The notes under the pieces: model-generated
What the model was told of the DNA's origin: nothing
What the model saw: the letters and a program-made list of their open reading frames with translations, nothing else
Databases searched by the model: none
Assembly: GCA_020056155.1 (NCBI GenBank)
Contig: JAGVII010000827.1
Coordinates: forward strand, 1 to 16,956
From: Afipia sp.
GTDB taxonomy: Bacteria; Pseudomonadota; Alphaproteobacteria; Rhizobiales; Xanthobacteraceae
Length of the DNA stretch: 16,956 nt
Direction: 5' to 3'
Shown: one piece after another, positions 1 to 7,349 of the stretch
How the letters are laid out: every line of letters starts with the position of its first letter
How positions within the stretch are numbered: position 1 is the first letter of the stretch
Program-made: the position numbers and the translations under genes

Positions 1-178
1 ACAGGCCAGCCTCGTGAAGCTCCTTCTCGGTCTCGGGAGGAAGACGCCGCATCTCCTCGGTCTTTGCGGCACGTTCGCGCAGCTTCGGAACGAGCGCATG
101 GGCACGCTGCAACAACTCGGAATACGCGTCGTCCTGACCGCTCGAACGTCGATCCAGCTTGTGAACAGTGCCTGACAT
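1..178 (-). CDS. Flavin-dependent monooxygenase / acyl-CoA dehydrogenase-fold protein, N-terminal part (partial)
   Basis: Only the first 59 codons are in the window; the gene runs off the left edge. The translation begins MSGTVHKLDRR and soon reads LVPKLRERAAKTEEMRRLPP followed by ETEKELHEAGL. This is the N-terminal helix pattern of the group D flavin monooxygenases (HpaB C2, HsaA, DszC-like), which share the acyl-CoA dehydrogenase fold and hydroxylate aromatic or heterocyclic rings with reduced flavin from a partner reductase. The start ATG is preceded by a strong AGGGAGG ribosome site. The VOC gene ends 17 bp upstream on the same strand, so the two are probably co-transcribed. The family call rests on a short stretch; an acyl-CoA dehydrogenase proper is the main alternative. 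Confidence 0.6.
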   Translation of the reverse strand, partial: MSGTVHKLDRRSSGQDDAYSELLQRAHALVPKLRERAAKTEEMRRLPPETEKELHEAGL

Positions 179-195
179 GACTGCCTCCCTGACTC

Positions 196-705
196 TTAAC
201 GCGCAACTGCTTTTCTGGGAGCATTCGGCTTAATGTGCGGCCGATCGAGATAAAGCGACGCTTTCAACCCCTCATCGTCCTGGGTCGCAAATTCGGACAG
301 CAGCTTCATTTCCGGAATCCGCGACCGATCAAGCGTATTCACATCCGGCCAGTCGATCTCGACGAGATTACCGGCGGGGTCGCGAAGATACATTTGCACG
401 CAGCCATCGGGCAGTTCGTTCACTGCGTTCCGAAAGGCTTTGAAATCAAGCGCTCCGATCGCTTTCGCCTGCTCATAGGCGGCGTGGAAATCGTCCACAT
501 CGAGCGCAAAGTGCTGATAGACGGGCACGGCGTCTTCAAGTTCGAAAAGGTGGAGCTGAAGATCGCCGCACCGCAAGTATTTGGTCTTGAAACCAAAATT
601 GTAAGTCGGAATCAGCTCCATGCCAAGCACGGCCTGATAGAAGCGAGCCGACTCTTCCAGATCCTTCGCACCGATGGAAAGATGATTGAAACCGAGAACC
701 TTCAT
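196..705 (-). CDS. VOC-fold (glyoxalase/extradiol dioxygenase-like) protein
   Basis: This 169-residue single-domain protein has the vicinal oxygen chelate fold. It starts MKVLGFNHLSIGAKDLEESA and carries the family hallmark YLRDPAGNLVEIDWP near residues 107-121. Probable metal ligands are H8, H65 (PVYQH) and E116 (NLVEID), the usual two-His one-Glu set. Members include extradiol dioxygenases, glyoxalases and fosfomycin-resistance enzymes; the reaction here cannot be fixed. The frame is open upstream to 819, but I chose the ATG at 705 because GGAGTG lies just upstream, the VOC fold begins there, and the longer version would read through the palindrome at 738-755. The gene is followed after 17 bp by a flavin monooxygenase, a pairing that suggests oxidation and possible ring opening of an aromatic-type substrate (inference). 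Confidence 0.85.
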   Translation of the reverse strand: MKVLGFNHLSIGAKDLEESARFYQAVLGMELIPTYNFGFKTKYLRCGDLQLHLFELEDAVPVYQHFALDVDDFHAAYEQAKAIGALDFKAFRNAVNELPDGCVQMYLRDPAGNLVEIDWPDVNTLDRSRIPEMKLLSEFATQDDEGLKASLYLDRPHIKPNAPRKAVAR

Positions 706-737
706 GTTGCACTCCGAGCTTTTGCCACGCCTTCTTG

Positions 738-755
738 ATTTATCACCTGATAAAT
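738..755. promoter_or_regulatory. Perfect inverted repeat, likely operator for the VOC-monooxygenase operon
   Basis: The sequence ATTTATCA-CC-TGATAAAT has two 8-bp arms that match perfectly around a 2-bp spacer, 33-50 bp upstream of the VOC start codon. On the minus strand a possible promoter overlaps it: TTGATG (763-768), an 18-bp gap and GATAAA (739-744), each matching 4 of 6 consensus bases. An operator covering the spacer and -10 would suit a repressor of the MarR, GntR or TetR type. The regulator is unknown and no second copy was seen in the window. Confidence 0.55.
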
Positions 756-885
756 AACGCGACATCAATGGGAATGCAAGCGGCTTGACCGTGGATGCGC
801 TGCACAAACGGTGCCGCAACGTTCCAAGGCCAAGCTGCAGATCAACTCTCGAGGTGGCTCGGTCTATTAGCTGTTCCGCCGAGGA

Positions 886-1719
886 CTAGTCGGGCTTGCC
901 CAACGCCCTCAGAATCTCGGCGCGCGATGAGCGCGGACGATGGATTCCGCTCAACGCCCCATGCAGATCGGAAACGCGTTCGGCGTTGCTCTCTGCGCGC
1001 GTGCCGTCGGCGTTGAAAAAGCTGTTCTCGAATCCGATCCTGCAATGGCCGCCCATAGCCGCGGCCGCGACCAGTGACGCAGTCTCGGAGGCACCAAAGG
1101 CGCAAACCCACCAATCGAAGCGCGCCGCCCCTCCGCTGTCTCGAACCTTCGCAACAAACGGAGCAAGCTCTGCAGGGTCGCTCTCCTGGTCAGGAGCATA
1201 GCGGCCCAGCGGAAAAATGACCGAATGACGTTTGCCTGGAATAATTCCGCGCCCGATGAGATCGAGCAGATGATCGAATTCAGTCGCGGCGTAGACAATA
1301 TGCTGAACCGCAATACGCTGCTCGTGAGCCCAGCGATACAGCGTCGCAGCGTCGGCTTCGGATGCCGCATCGGGGATCAGTTCTTTGGTGGCGATGCTGA
1401 CCGCTTCGGGCTTTACAGTCCGGACCACCGCAATTTGTTCATGAGGTTTGAACATACCGACCGCTTCCGTCGTGATCTGAATCACGAACTCCGGTCCCGT
1501 CGTTCGACGCACGCATTCCATTGCAGCCAGATAGCGCGACGCATCGAGCGTATGCCTGCCATTCTCATCGCGAACGTGCATGTGAATAGCCTGCGCACCA
1601 GCGGCCTGACATGCGCGCGCGTCGATTGCGAGCGCATCGGCCGTGAGGGGCAGATTGGGATGTTCGGCGTGGCCTTTGCGTGCGCCATTGGGCGCGACCA
1701 TGATTGTCAGATCGGCCAT
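886..1719 (-). CDS. BKACE / 3-keto-5-aminohexanoate cleavage enzyme family protein (DUF849)
   Basis: The 277-residue protein belongs to the beta-keto acid cleavage enzymes, which use acetyl-CoA and Zn2+ to split a beta-keto acid into acetoacetate and a new CoA ester. Visible family features are the N-terminal MVAPNGAR strand, IHMHVRDENG with the zinc ligands H46 and H48, and RIGFEN with R227 and the third zinc ligand E231. In the founding lysine-fermentation enzyme Kce the residue after that Glu is Asp; here it is Asn (N232), as I recall for many proteobacterial relatives. Length is normal for the family. It lies 50 bp downstream of the dehydrogenase gene on the same strand. Substrate specificity varies widely in this family and is not predictable here. 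Confidence 0.87.
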   Translation of the reverse strand: MADLTIMVAPNGARKGHAEHPNLPLTADALAIDARACQAAGAQAIHMHVRDENGRHTLDASRYLAAMECVRRTTGPEFVIQITTEAVGMFKPHEQIAVVRTVKPEAVSIATKELIPDAASEADAATLYRWAHEQRIAVQHIVYAATEFDHLLDLIGRGIIPGKRHSVIFPLGRYAPDQESDPAELAPFVAKVRDSGGAARFDWWVCAFGASETASLVAAAAMGGHCRIGFENSFFNADGTRAESNAERVSDLHGALSGIHRPRSSRAEILRALGKPD

Positions 1720-1769
1720 ACCTGCCCTACCTTTTGACGAAGACGTGAAATCGAGCGCGAGAAACTGAC

Positions 1770-2672
1770 CTACGACGCCGGCTTCTTCCGGTCAATTCCG
1801 TGCATCGTCTCAAGCACGGCACACACGGCCGCGGTATCCTGTTCTCTGCGGCCAAGTGCGGCTCCGGCCTGGTAGATCTGAGATGCCGCCGCGTAGACCG
1901 GCAGCGCGCAATCGAGGCTATCCGCGAAGGCATCGATGATCGCGATATCCTTCAGTTGCATCCGGATGGTGGCCGTCGGCGCGTCGTAACTTTCATCGCG
2001 CATCAAGGGGCCACGCATCTGGAACATGCGCGACGTGCCGGCACTGTCTGCGAGCGTATCGTAGACCAATGCCGGATCGATCCCCGCCTTGATTCCGAAG
2101 ACCATGGCTTCCGCCGCCGCCACGTTGTGGATCGTAACCAGATGGTTGGCGATGTATTTCATGACACTGCCTCGCCCGAATGGCCCGAGGTAATGCTGAA
2201 CGCGGGACATGCCGGCGAAGACCGCCGCGCAACGCTCGAAGGCGTCCTTATCGCCGCTACCCAGAATGACGAGGTCCTTGTTAGCAGCCTGCGCGCCGGT
2301 GCCGCTGATCGGGCAATCGAGCAGTATCTTGCCGTGCTTTTCCATTTCGTCGAAGGCGGCCTGCTTGGCGTCCATCGGTAGCGTCGAACATTCAACGACG
2401 ATCTGACCCGTCCCCGCAGCCTGCGCGACACCTTCGGCACCGCCGATCACATCGATCAGGGCCTCGGCTTTGGGCAATGACATGATGATGATAGATGCAG
2501 CCTCGGCCACCGCGCGCGGAGAGGTCAGCGCCCGGCCGCCAAGATCCTTAAGGCGCGCGCGGGCTTCAGGCACCGGATCGTAACCGACGACGTTAAAACC
2601 GGCCTGACAGAGGTTGCGCGCCATTGCGGTGCCCATGATGCCAATGCCGACGATGCCAACGTTCTTATCCAT
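1770..2672 (-). CDS. NAD(P)-dependent beta-hydroxyacid dehydrogenase, 3-hydroxyisobutyrate dehydrogenase family
   Basis: The 300-residue enzyme has the full set of family motifs. A Rossmann GIGIMG lies at residues 9-14, with D32 after the second strand suggesting NAD preference. The substrate loop is DCPISGTG (119-126), the catalytic lysine K172 sits in GSVMKYIANH with N176, and KD (241-242) lies in the C-terminal helical domain. Family members oxidise or reduce small beta-hydroxyacids and semialdehydes, including 3-hydroxyisobutyrate, tartronate semialdehyde and succinic semialdehyde. It is the first gene of a two-gene unit with the BKACE gene 50 bp downstream, so it could supply or consume a keto or semialdehyde intermediate of that step (inference). 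The ribosome site is weak (AAGGCG). Confidence 0.9.
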   Translation of the reverse strand: MDKNVGIVGIGIMGTAMARNLCQAGFNVVGYDPVPEARARLKDLGGRALTSPRAVAEAASIIIMSLPKAEALIDVIGGAEGVAQAAGTGQIVVECSTLPMDAKQAAFDEMEKHGKILLDCPISGTGAQAANKDLVILGSGDKDAFERCAAVFAGMSRVQHYLGPFGRGSVMKYIANHLVTIHNVAAAEAMVFGIKAGIDPALVYDTLADSAGTSRMFQMRGPLMRDESYDAPTATIRMQLKDIAIIDAFADSLDCALPVYAAASQIYQAGAALGRREQDTAAVCAVLETMHGIDRKKPAS

Positions 2673-2980
2673 TCAGTGCGCCTTGCGATTGTAGGGAATG
2701 TTGAGACACAAACTGCTTACGAAATTTGGTGGGCAGGCACGAATCGGAATCGGCAACCAGACGGCATCCTACCGGAAACTACCAACAAGATCAGCGATTT
2801 GTTGTTCGTCTTCATGCACATGCGTGCACATAAAGGGTAGATGCAGTTTACGTTTCACGCTCAGAAAACATTGCGGGGAAACGAACTGGCAAGCTTATCG
2901 AGCAACCGGCGATTGCGACCACGAGAATGGCTTTTCATCCGATGGTGCGGCGCGTCATTAGCATGCACCGCGACAAAAAA
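2673..2980. other. Non-coding upstream region of the dehydrogenase-BKACE unit
   Basis: About 300 bp without a convincing gene. Plus-strand reading frames here give Cys/Arg-rich translations resembling no family I know. It should contain the minus-strand promoter for the dehydrogenase gene. The only notable structure is the gapped palindrome TGCAC-ATGC-GTGCA at 2815-2828, which loosely resembles the TGCATGCA sites near 10.1 kb. Confidence 0.5.
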
Positions 2981-3425
2981 TTCCTGCCCGCCCAGCGGGC
3001 ACGAACCAAGGCATACCACGCCCCCAAATGCATCGACATGTGATCTTTCGACCTTGCTTTCGAGCGAGCCCGAGCGTCTGTTTGACGCACGGCTTGAACT
3101 TCATCCATCGTTAGGTCTAGTCCGCTCGCAGTTCCCGGTCGTGACCATCTGAGAGGCGAACTCCCAAGGCGATAAGTATCCGATCGATCCGGATTTCAGA
3201 TCGGGTGAGGACGCACTCGTTACAAGACCTGTCCTTGACGTAATGGTCGGCAGATTGCCTGCCGGCGGCGCGAGACTCCTCGCGAAACTCCAAACGAGTT
3301 CCTTTGGCGAAGCCGTTAACGCCGCAGCGGAGGTTCCGGAGTTTGACCTCACTAGCACGCTAGCCTTCCTGATCGGGAGCGGCGCATTCAACGGATTTCG
3401 AATGGGCGAACAGGTAAAAGAATGA
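2981..3425 (+). pseudogene. Decayed HvfC/BufC-family (DUF2063) gene, C-terminal half
   Basis: Pieces of a DUF2063 protein are spread over two frames. From 2981 the first frame reads FLPAQRARTKAYHAP, matching the conserved ARxEWARxxAYHA region, and meets a stop at 3041. One base later a second frame continues DLSTLLSSEPERLF, then LELHPSL and FPVVTI. It hits TGA at 3150-3152, where the family has Trp (TGG). The same frame then resumes EANSQ, EDALVTRPVLDV, LPAGGARLLAKL and the C-terminal [17 protein letters not shown], ending at 3425. So there is one frameshift and one nonsense codon, and the N-terminal half is not recognisable. Related genes sit in Buf/Hvf operons beside DUF692 and DoxX genes. 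A 60-codon ORF from the internal ATG at 3243 could still be translated and would couple to DoxX. Confidence 0.75.
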
Positions 3426-3877
3426 CGAGCGGGATCTCAGAAACATCGGGCGGAGTCGCCGGAGGTACTCGACGGATTGTTAGCTACCTTGAGGCAATCC
3501 CCTATTGGTTTGTCGCACTCGTCATTCGCCTGTCCATTGCGGGTGTCTTCTGGATGTCCGGTCAGACAAAGATCACGGGCTGGCGTGTCAACGAATCCAC
3601 GATTGAGCTATTTCGCAACGAGTACAATCTGCCCCTCATCAATCCGGTACTCGCCGCCAATCTTTCAGCCCTCGCGGAACATGTGCTCCCGATACTTCTT
3701 GTGCTTGGTCTCGCAACCCGGTTTGCAGCAATCGGCCTTCTGGTGATGACGCTGGTCATCGAGATATTCGTCTGCCCAGAGGCATGGCCGACCCACGGAA
3801 CATGGGCCGGATGCCTGTTGATATTAATGACCAAGGGTGCAGGCCGAGTTTCACTAGACCATATTGTGGCGCCGTGA
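3422..3877 (+). CDS. DoxX family integral membrane protein
   Basis: The 151-residue protein has about four hydrophobic helices: [20 protein letters not shown], then roughly residues 72-92, 96-113 and a final one near 120-140. The SGxxKI motif after the first helix and the [21 protein letters not shown] segment are typical of DoxX/DoxD proteins, membrane proteins linked to redox or quinone chemistry. In Buf-type metal-responsive operons a DoxX protein is the last member. Here its ATG overlaps the stop of the DUF2063 relic by ATGA, so the pair was once translationally coupled. The gene looks intact although its partner is broken. It is the only plus-strand gene among the catabolic genes and may be unrelated to them. 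Confidence 0.85.
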   Translation: MTSGISETSGGVAGGTRRIVSYLEAIPYWFVALVIRLSIAGVFWMSGQTKITGWRVNESTIELFRNEYNLPLINPVLAANLSALAEHVLPILLVLGLATRFAAIGLLVMTLVIEIFVCPEAWPTHGTWAGCLLILMTKGAGRVSLDHIVAP

Positions 3878-4108
3878 CGAATTGAGACGCGCGACGGGCG
3901 ATACACTGACATAAGCGATAGCCAATGACTGATCGTCTCGGCGCATGGCATGTGGTGAACCCTACGGCTCGTTGCTTATCCGCGTCGCTTCATCCTTTGG
4001 ATTGTTGGCGAACCGCCAATTATCGCGGATGTTTGCAGTCTCGGGCCGCGACTGCACAACATGAGGGAACGCCACATCAAACGCCTGCGGGTCAGCCGAA
4101 AAACAGGC

Positions 4109-5416
4109 CTAAGCGAGCCCGCTCTTACTGACCATCCCAGCGTTACGATATCCATCATCTTGAATGGCATCAGATCCCGGCCAGTTCACGACGGCCGCAT
4201 CGCGTGAAAAGCTCATACGGCCATTCTTCATGCCCAATAACGGCTGCGCCAGTTCGGCAATCGCCGCCTCCGGGCTCGCACAATCGAGCGCAACGATATC
4301 CGCAACATTCCCGACCACTATTCCATAGTCTTTCAGATTCATGAGCTTCGCAGGAAGCCGCGTCACCATATCCAGGCACGCTGCCAGGTCTGTTGGCTGC
4401 CCGACATGGGCGACGTTGGCATAGAGATTCGCCATCCGCACCAGCGAACAGTCGCCAAATGGTGTGAACGGATTGAGCACGTTGTTGGTGGACAGAGAGC
4501 ATGTCACGCCCCACTCCAGCAAGCGATGTGCCGGCGCGACGCCCCGAGGCACCAAATGCGACGCATCCCGCCCCATGAGATAGAGATCAGTTGCCGGCAG
4601 CACGGTTACCGCCACACCGGCGTCAGATAGCCGGGCGGCCGCGGCTTTCAGCGAAGGCTCATCAAGTGCAGATAGCTTGCTGACATGGCCGATCGCAACA
4701 CGACCGCCCCATCCACGCGCGTCCGTCTGGCGGCACACCTCGTCCAGATGCATCCACGATGGATCGAGATCGAAATCGAGGTGAAAGTCGACATCGAGAT
4801 CGTAGCGTTTGGCGAGTTCAAAAATGCGCGCAATCTGACCGTTTGGGTCGGTATCAACATAAGGGACGCCCCCTATGGAGCCCGCACCATTCTCACAGGC
4901 CTCGACCAGCAACTCATCGCAGCCGGGATCGTTGAGCAATCCTTCCTGTGGGAATACACAAAGCTCGATATCTATCGCCCAGGCGAAGTCCCGCTTCAGC
5001 CGTCCGACTGCGTTAAATCCTTTCAAGCCAATGCGTGGGTCGACTTCGACGTGGGTCCGCATCCGCGTCGTTCCCTGGACAATCGCTTTTTCCAGCGTCC
5101 GTCGCCCACGTGCGTAAATATCATCTTCGGTAAAGCTCTGTTTCGCCGACGCTACCGCTGCGATCACGTCTTTCAGTTTGCTCGTATGACAAGTACAGCG
5201 GTCAGAGATGCACGACTTATCAAGATGAATGTGCGTCTCGACGAAACCCGGAACGAGCAGACGTCCATCGAGTGCAATATCGTGCGCGCTATCCCGCGCC
5301 ATCATCGATGCGTCCGGACTGATGACAGCAATGCGACCGTCACGGATTCCGATGCTAACGAGATCAGGAGTGCCACCAGCGATGCGCCCGCTGCGCAAGA
5401 CATAATCAAAAAACAT
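4109..5416 (-). CDS. Amidohydrolase of the cytosine deaminase (CodA-like) family with altered active-site residues
   Basis: The 435-residue protein aligns by eye along E. coli cytosine deaminase. It keeps VETHIHLDK (H62, H64, equivalent to CodA H61 and H63), FPQEG (substrate Gln), H212 in DFHLDFD and H244 in IGHVSK. The C-terminal LKDYGIVVGNVADIVALD is also typical. Two key CodA residues differ. The proton-shuttle Glu217 position, three residues after the His, is F215, and the metal ligand Asp313 falls on N311 in STNNVLNPFTPFGD, where CodA has GHDDVFDP. The fold call is firm but the reaction is open: a divergent hydrolase clade is more likely than a dead enzyme, since the rest is well kept. 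The gene starts 11 bp after the SnoaL-like gene ends and closes this unit. Confidence 0.85.
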   Translation of the reverse strand: MFFDYVLRSGRIAGGTPDLVSIGIRDGRIAVISPDASMMARDSAHDIALDGRLLVPGFVETHIHLDKSCISDRCTCHTSKLKDVIAAVASAKQSFTEDDIYARGRRTLEKAIVQGTTRMRTHVEVDPRIGLKGFNAVGRLKRDFAWAIDIELCVFPQEGLLNDPGCDELLVEACENGAGSIGGVPYVDTDPNGQIARIFELAKRYDLDVDFHLDFDLDPSWMHLDEVCRQTDARGWGGRVAIGHVSKLSALDEPSLKAAAARLSDAGVAVTVLPATDLYLMGRDASHLVPRGVAPAHRLLEWGVTCSLSTNNVLNPFTPFGDCSLVRMANLYANVAHVGQPTDLAACLDMVTRLPAKLMNLKDYGIVVGNVADIVALDCASPEAAIAELAQPLLGMKNGRMSFSRDAAVVNWPGSDAIQDDGYRNAGMVSKSGLA

Positions 5417-5427
5417 CGAAGTGCGTC

Positions 5428-5856
5428 CTAGGCGTCAATCGCCTTGCGAATGAGTATGCGTTCCGCGCTGTCATTCCAGACGTCCATCTGCACGATTTTC
5501 CCGCCGCGAACGACAAAGCGATCGACATAGCGATTGCCCTCGAACGGGGTGCCGTCTGGCCATTCGCCGTAAAGCGTCCCGGTGTTGTAAACGACGGTCT
5601 CCCCGTCACCCGGCGCGACGTCGGTTCGCTCCATCTTCTTCTTGACCCATTTATAACGCTTTGCATTGAACCCCGCGGTTTCCCGCGGGTGCTGGAATTT
5701 GCGGCCGCCGGTGAACGTGATCGCCACGTCCGCGATCATGAATCCTGCAGCTGTCTCAGGATCTGGGATCATCGATGCAACAAGAAAGCGCTCAACAATC
5801 TCCGCTGCCTGCGCGGCGTCATCCGAGGAGCGTGCTATCGCAATCTGAGCATCCAT
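5428..5856 (-). CDS. SnoaL/NTF2-like protein
   Basis: A small protein of 142 residues with the cone-shaped NTF2-like pattern: N-terminal helices (AAQAAEIVERFLVAS), a central variable region, and C-terminal strands ETVVYNTGTLYGEWPDG and NRYVDRFVVRGGKIVQMDVW. Such proteins act as isomerases, dehydratases, small-molecule binders or accessory subunits; no specific catalytic set is evident. Upstream in-frame ATGs exist at 5877 and 5862, but GGAG lies 7 bases before the ATG at 5856, so MDAQIAIARS is preferred. It lies between the two amidohydrolase genes on the same strand (44 bp and 11 bp gaps), which implies a role on the same substrate or product. Confidence 0.75.
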   Translation of the reverse strand: MDAQIAIARSSDDAAQAAEIVERFLVASMIPDPETAAGFMIADVAITFTGGRKFQHPRETAGFNAKRYKWVKKKMERTDVAPGDGETVVYNTGTLYGEWPDGTPFEGNRYVDRFVVRGGKIVQMDVWNDSAERILIRKAIDA

Positions 5857-5900
5857 CGTCATTCTCCGAAAGTTCAAAGCGATTCGTCAGCAGCCAACCA

Positions 5901-7337
5901 CTAACAGCATCCCTGCTCACGAAACCATTCCGATACGTTACTTTCAAACGGTCGCCATGCGCGCTCCAGCGCGCGATATTGCGGTATATTCTTGCGGTAG
6001 AGCACTCGCAGTTCGCGCTCCATCGCATCAAGATCGACGCCGGTCGGCTTGCCGTTACGGCTGATCGTCTGACCGTTGACCACGACATCGCGAACGCATC
6101 CTGTATTTCCACGCGCGAAGAGCAGATCAAGCGGATCCACCGGCATTATCTCGTCGCGGTCGAGATGCCCGATATCGATCACGGTGAAATCCGCCTGCGC
6201 ACCTGCCGTCAATGTTCCCGCGCCCGGTGCACCGATCGCCTTGCGCCCGTTACGCACTGTCAGGGCAAGAAACTCAGCGCGGTTCCAGGTTCGATCAAAA
6301 CCGACGCCGTCATGCGCCATCTGGACAAGGCGCATCTCGCGGATAGCATCATCATCCTCGTCCAGCGCAACGCCATCGACGCCAACCGCGATCCCACAGC
6401 CGCGGCGATGCGCATCGGCAATGGGTGCAAGGCCGGAATGGAGGTGAAGATTGGAACTGAAATTCGTCACAATAGTCGCCCCGGATTCCGCGATCATGTC
6501 GAGTTCATCCGGGCGAGCATGGATGCAGTGTGCGAGGGTCAGCCTGCTCGACAACAGCCCGATATCTTTCAAGTATCGCACAATTCCGCCTGGAAACGCG
6601 CGGTCCGTCCATGCGCGCTGATAAATCGTTTCAAGCAGGTGCATGTGAACGCGGCGGCCTGTCGCGGCCGATCGCTCGGCTATGGCTTCAAGCAACGGTC
6701 GCGAACACCATTGCACGCCCGCCGGACCAAACTGCACATCGATCATCGGTCCGGCAATAGCGATATCGATCGCCTCCACCCGCTCAATATAGTCCACTGG
6801 CGAGATCGCAGGCCGCACGAACATGTCTTCGACGGTCGAGCGATCTCCCGGCTGCAGCGTGGAAAGAACATCTTCGCTGTCCCCATATACAATGGGATTC
6901 TGATCGCGCACAGCCAATGCGAACGCGAGACGGACGCCGACATCCGTCGCAGCTTTCCCAATGGCCACCGCTTCATCCACGATCGGCATCGTACCACTCG
7001 GACGCGTATAGTGAATCATCATTCCGCCGCAGCCTGCCCGCACCGATCGCGCGAGTGATACGGCCGCGGCCAGATAGGGATCTGGCGGCGTGCCGAAAGC
7101 CGAGCGCGCAATCCACGTCTCCAGCGGCATGTTGGACGCGCCGAATGATGTCATTGAAGGCCGGGCGTGATCGTGCGCATTGATGAGCGCCGGGATAACC
7201 AGCGTATTGGCCTGCGGCGATGGATCGGCGCTGGCCAGGACGTTCGTGATCAGGCCACGGTCATAGGTGACCGCGGCGTGAGGCACAAGCTCCCGGCCGC
7301 CGGTAAAGACATTCGCCGCAAGCAGCGTTTTGGACAT
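5901..7337 (-). CDS. Metal-dependent amidohydrolase, guanine/SAH/chlorohydrolase-type deaminase family
   Basis: The 478-residue protein has a complete subtype III amidohydrolase site: H55 and H57 in LINAHDHARP, H233 and E236 in HMHLLE, H270 in LTLAHCIH, and D321 in VGVDG. The closing GTLTAGAQADFTVIDIG is the usual composite beta-sandwich segment. Relatives deaminate or dechlorinate purines, pterins, S-adenosylhomocysteine, triazines and similar ring compounds, acting in the cytoplasm. It starts 12 bp after the periplasmic binding protein gene ends, so the imported compound is probably its substrate or a direct precursor (inference). The exact substrate is not readable. No strong ribosome site precedes the ATG, which suggests coupling to the upstream gene. 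Confidence 0.87.
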   Translation of the reverse strand: MSKTLLAANVFTGGRELVPHAAVTYDRGLITNVLASADPSPQANTLVIPALINAHDHARPSMTSFGASNMPLETWIARSAFGTPPDPYLAAAVSLARSVRAGCGGMMIHYTRPSGTMPIVDEAVAIGKAATDVGVRLAFALAVRDQNPIVYGDSEDVLSTLQPGDRSTVEDMFVRPAISPVDYIERVEAIDIAIAGPMIDVQFGPAGVQWCSRPLLEAIAERSAATGRRVHMHLLETIYQRAWTDRAFPGGIVRYLKDIGLLSSRLTLAHCIHARPDELDMIAESGATIVTNFSSNLHLHSGLAPIADAHRRGCGIAVGVDGVALDEDDDAIREMRLVQMAHDGVGFDRTWNRAEFLALTVRNGRKAIGAPGAGTLTAGAQADFTVIDIGHLDRDEIMPVDPLDLLFARGNTGCVRDVVVNGQTISRNGKPTGVDLDAMERELRVLYRKNIPQYRALERAWRPFESNVSEWFREQGCC

Positions 7338-7349
7338 TTGTAGGACCGA

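Noticed and set aside
196..819. VOC gene start at 819
   Set aside because: The extra 38 residues do not fit the VOC fold, the frame crosses the palindrome at 738-755, and the ATG at 705 has a good ribosome site.
2698..2961. An 87-codon plus-strand frame in the gap before the DUF2063 relic
   Set aside because: It has no ribosome site or family resemblance and its composition is unlike the neighbouring genes.
3101..3391. A 96-codon minus-strand frame
   Set aside because: It is antisense to the DUF2063 relic, whose homology explains the sequence.
3925..4131. A 68-codon plus-strand frame between DoxX and the CodA-like gene
   Set aside because: It overlaps the 3' end of the amidohydrolase gene, has no recognisable motif and is probably chance.
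5775..7058. A 427-codon open frame on the plus strand
   Set aside because: It lies antisense to the well-supported amidohydrolase gene at 5901-7337, resembles no protein family and is rich in Arg/His/Ile as expected for a shadow frame in GC-rich DNA.
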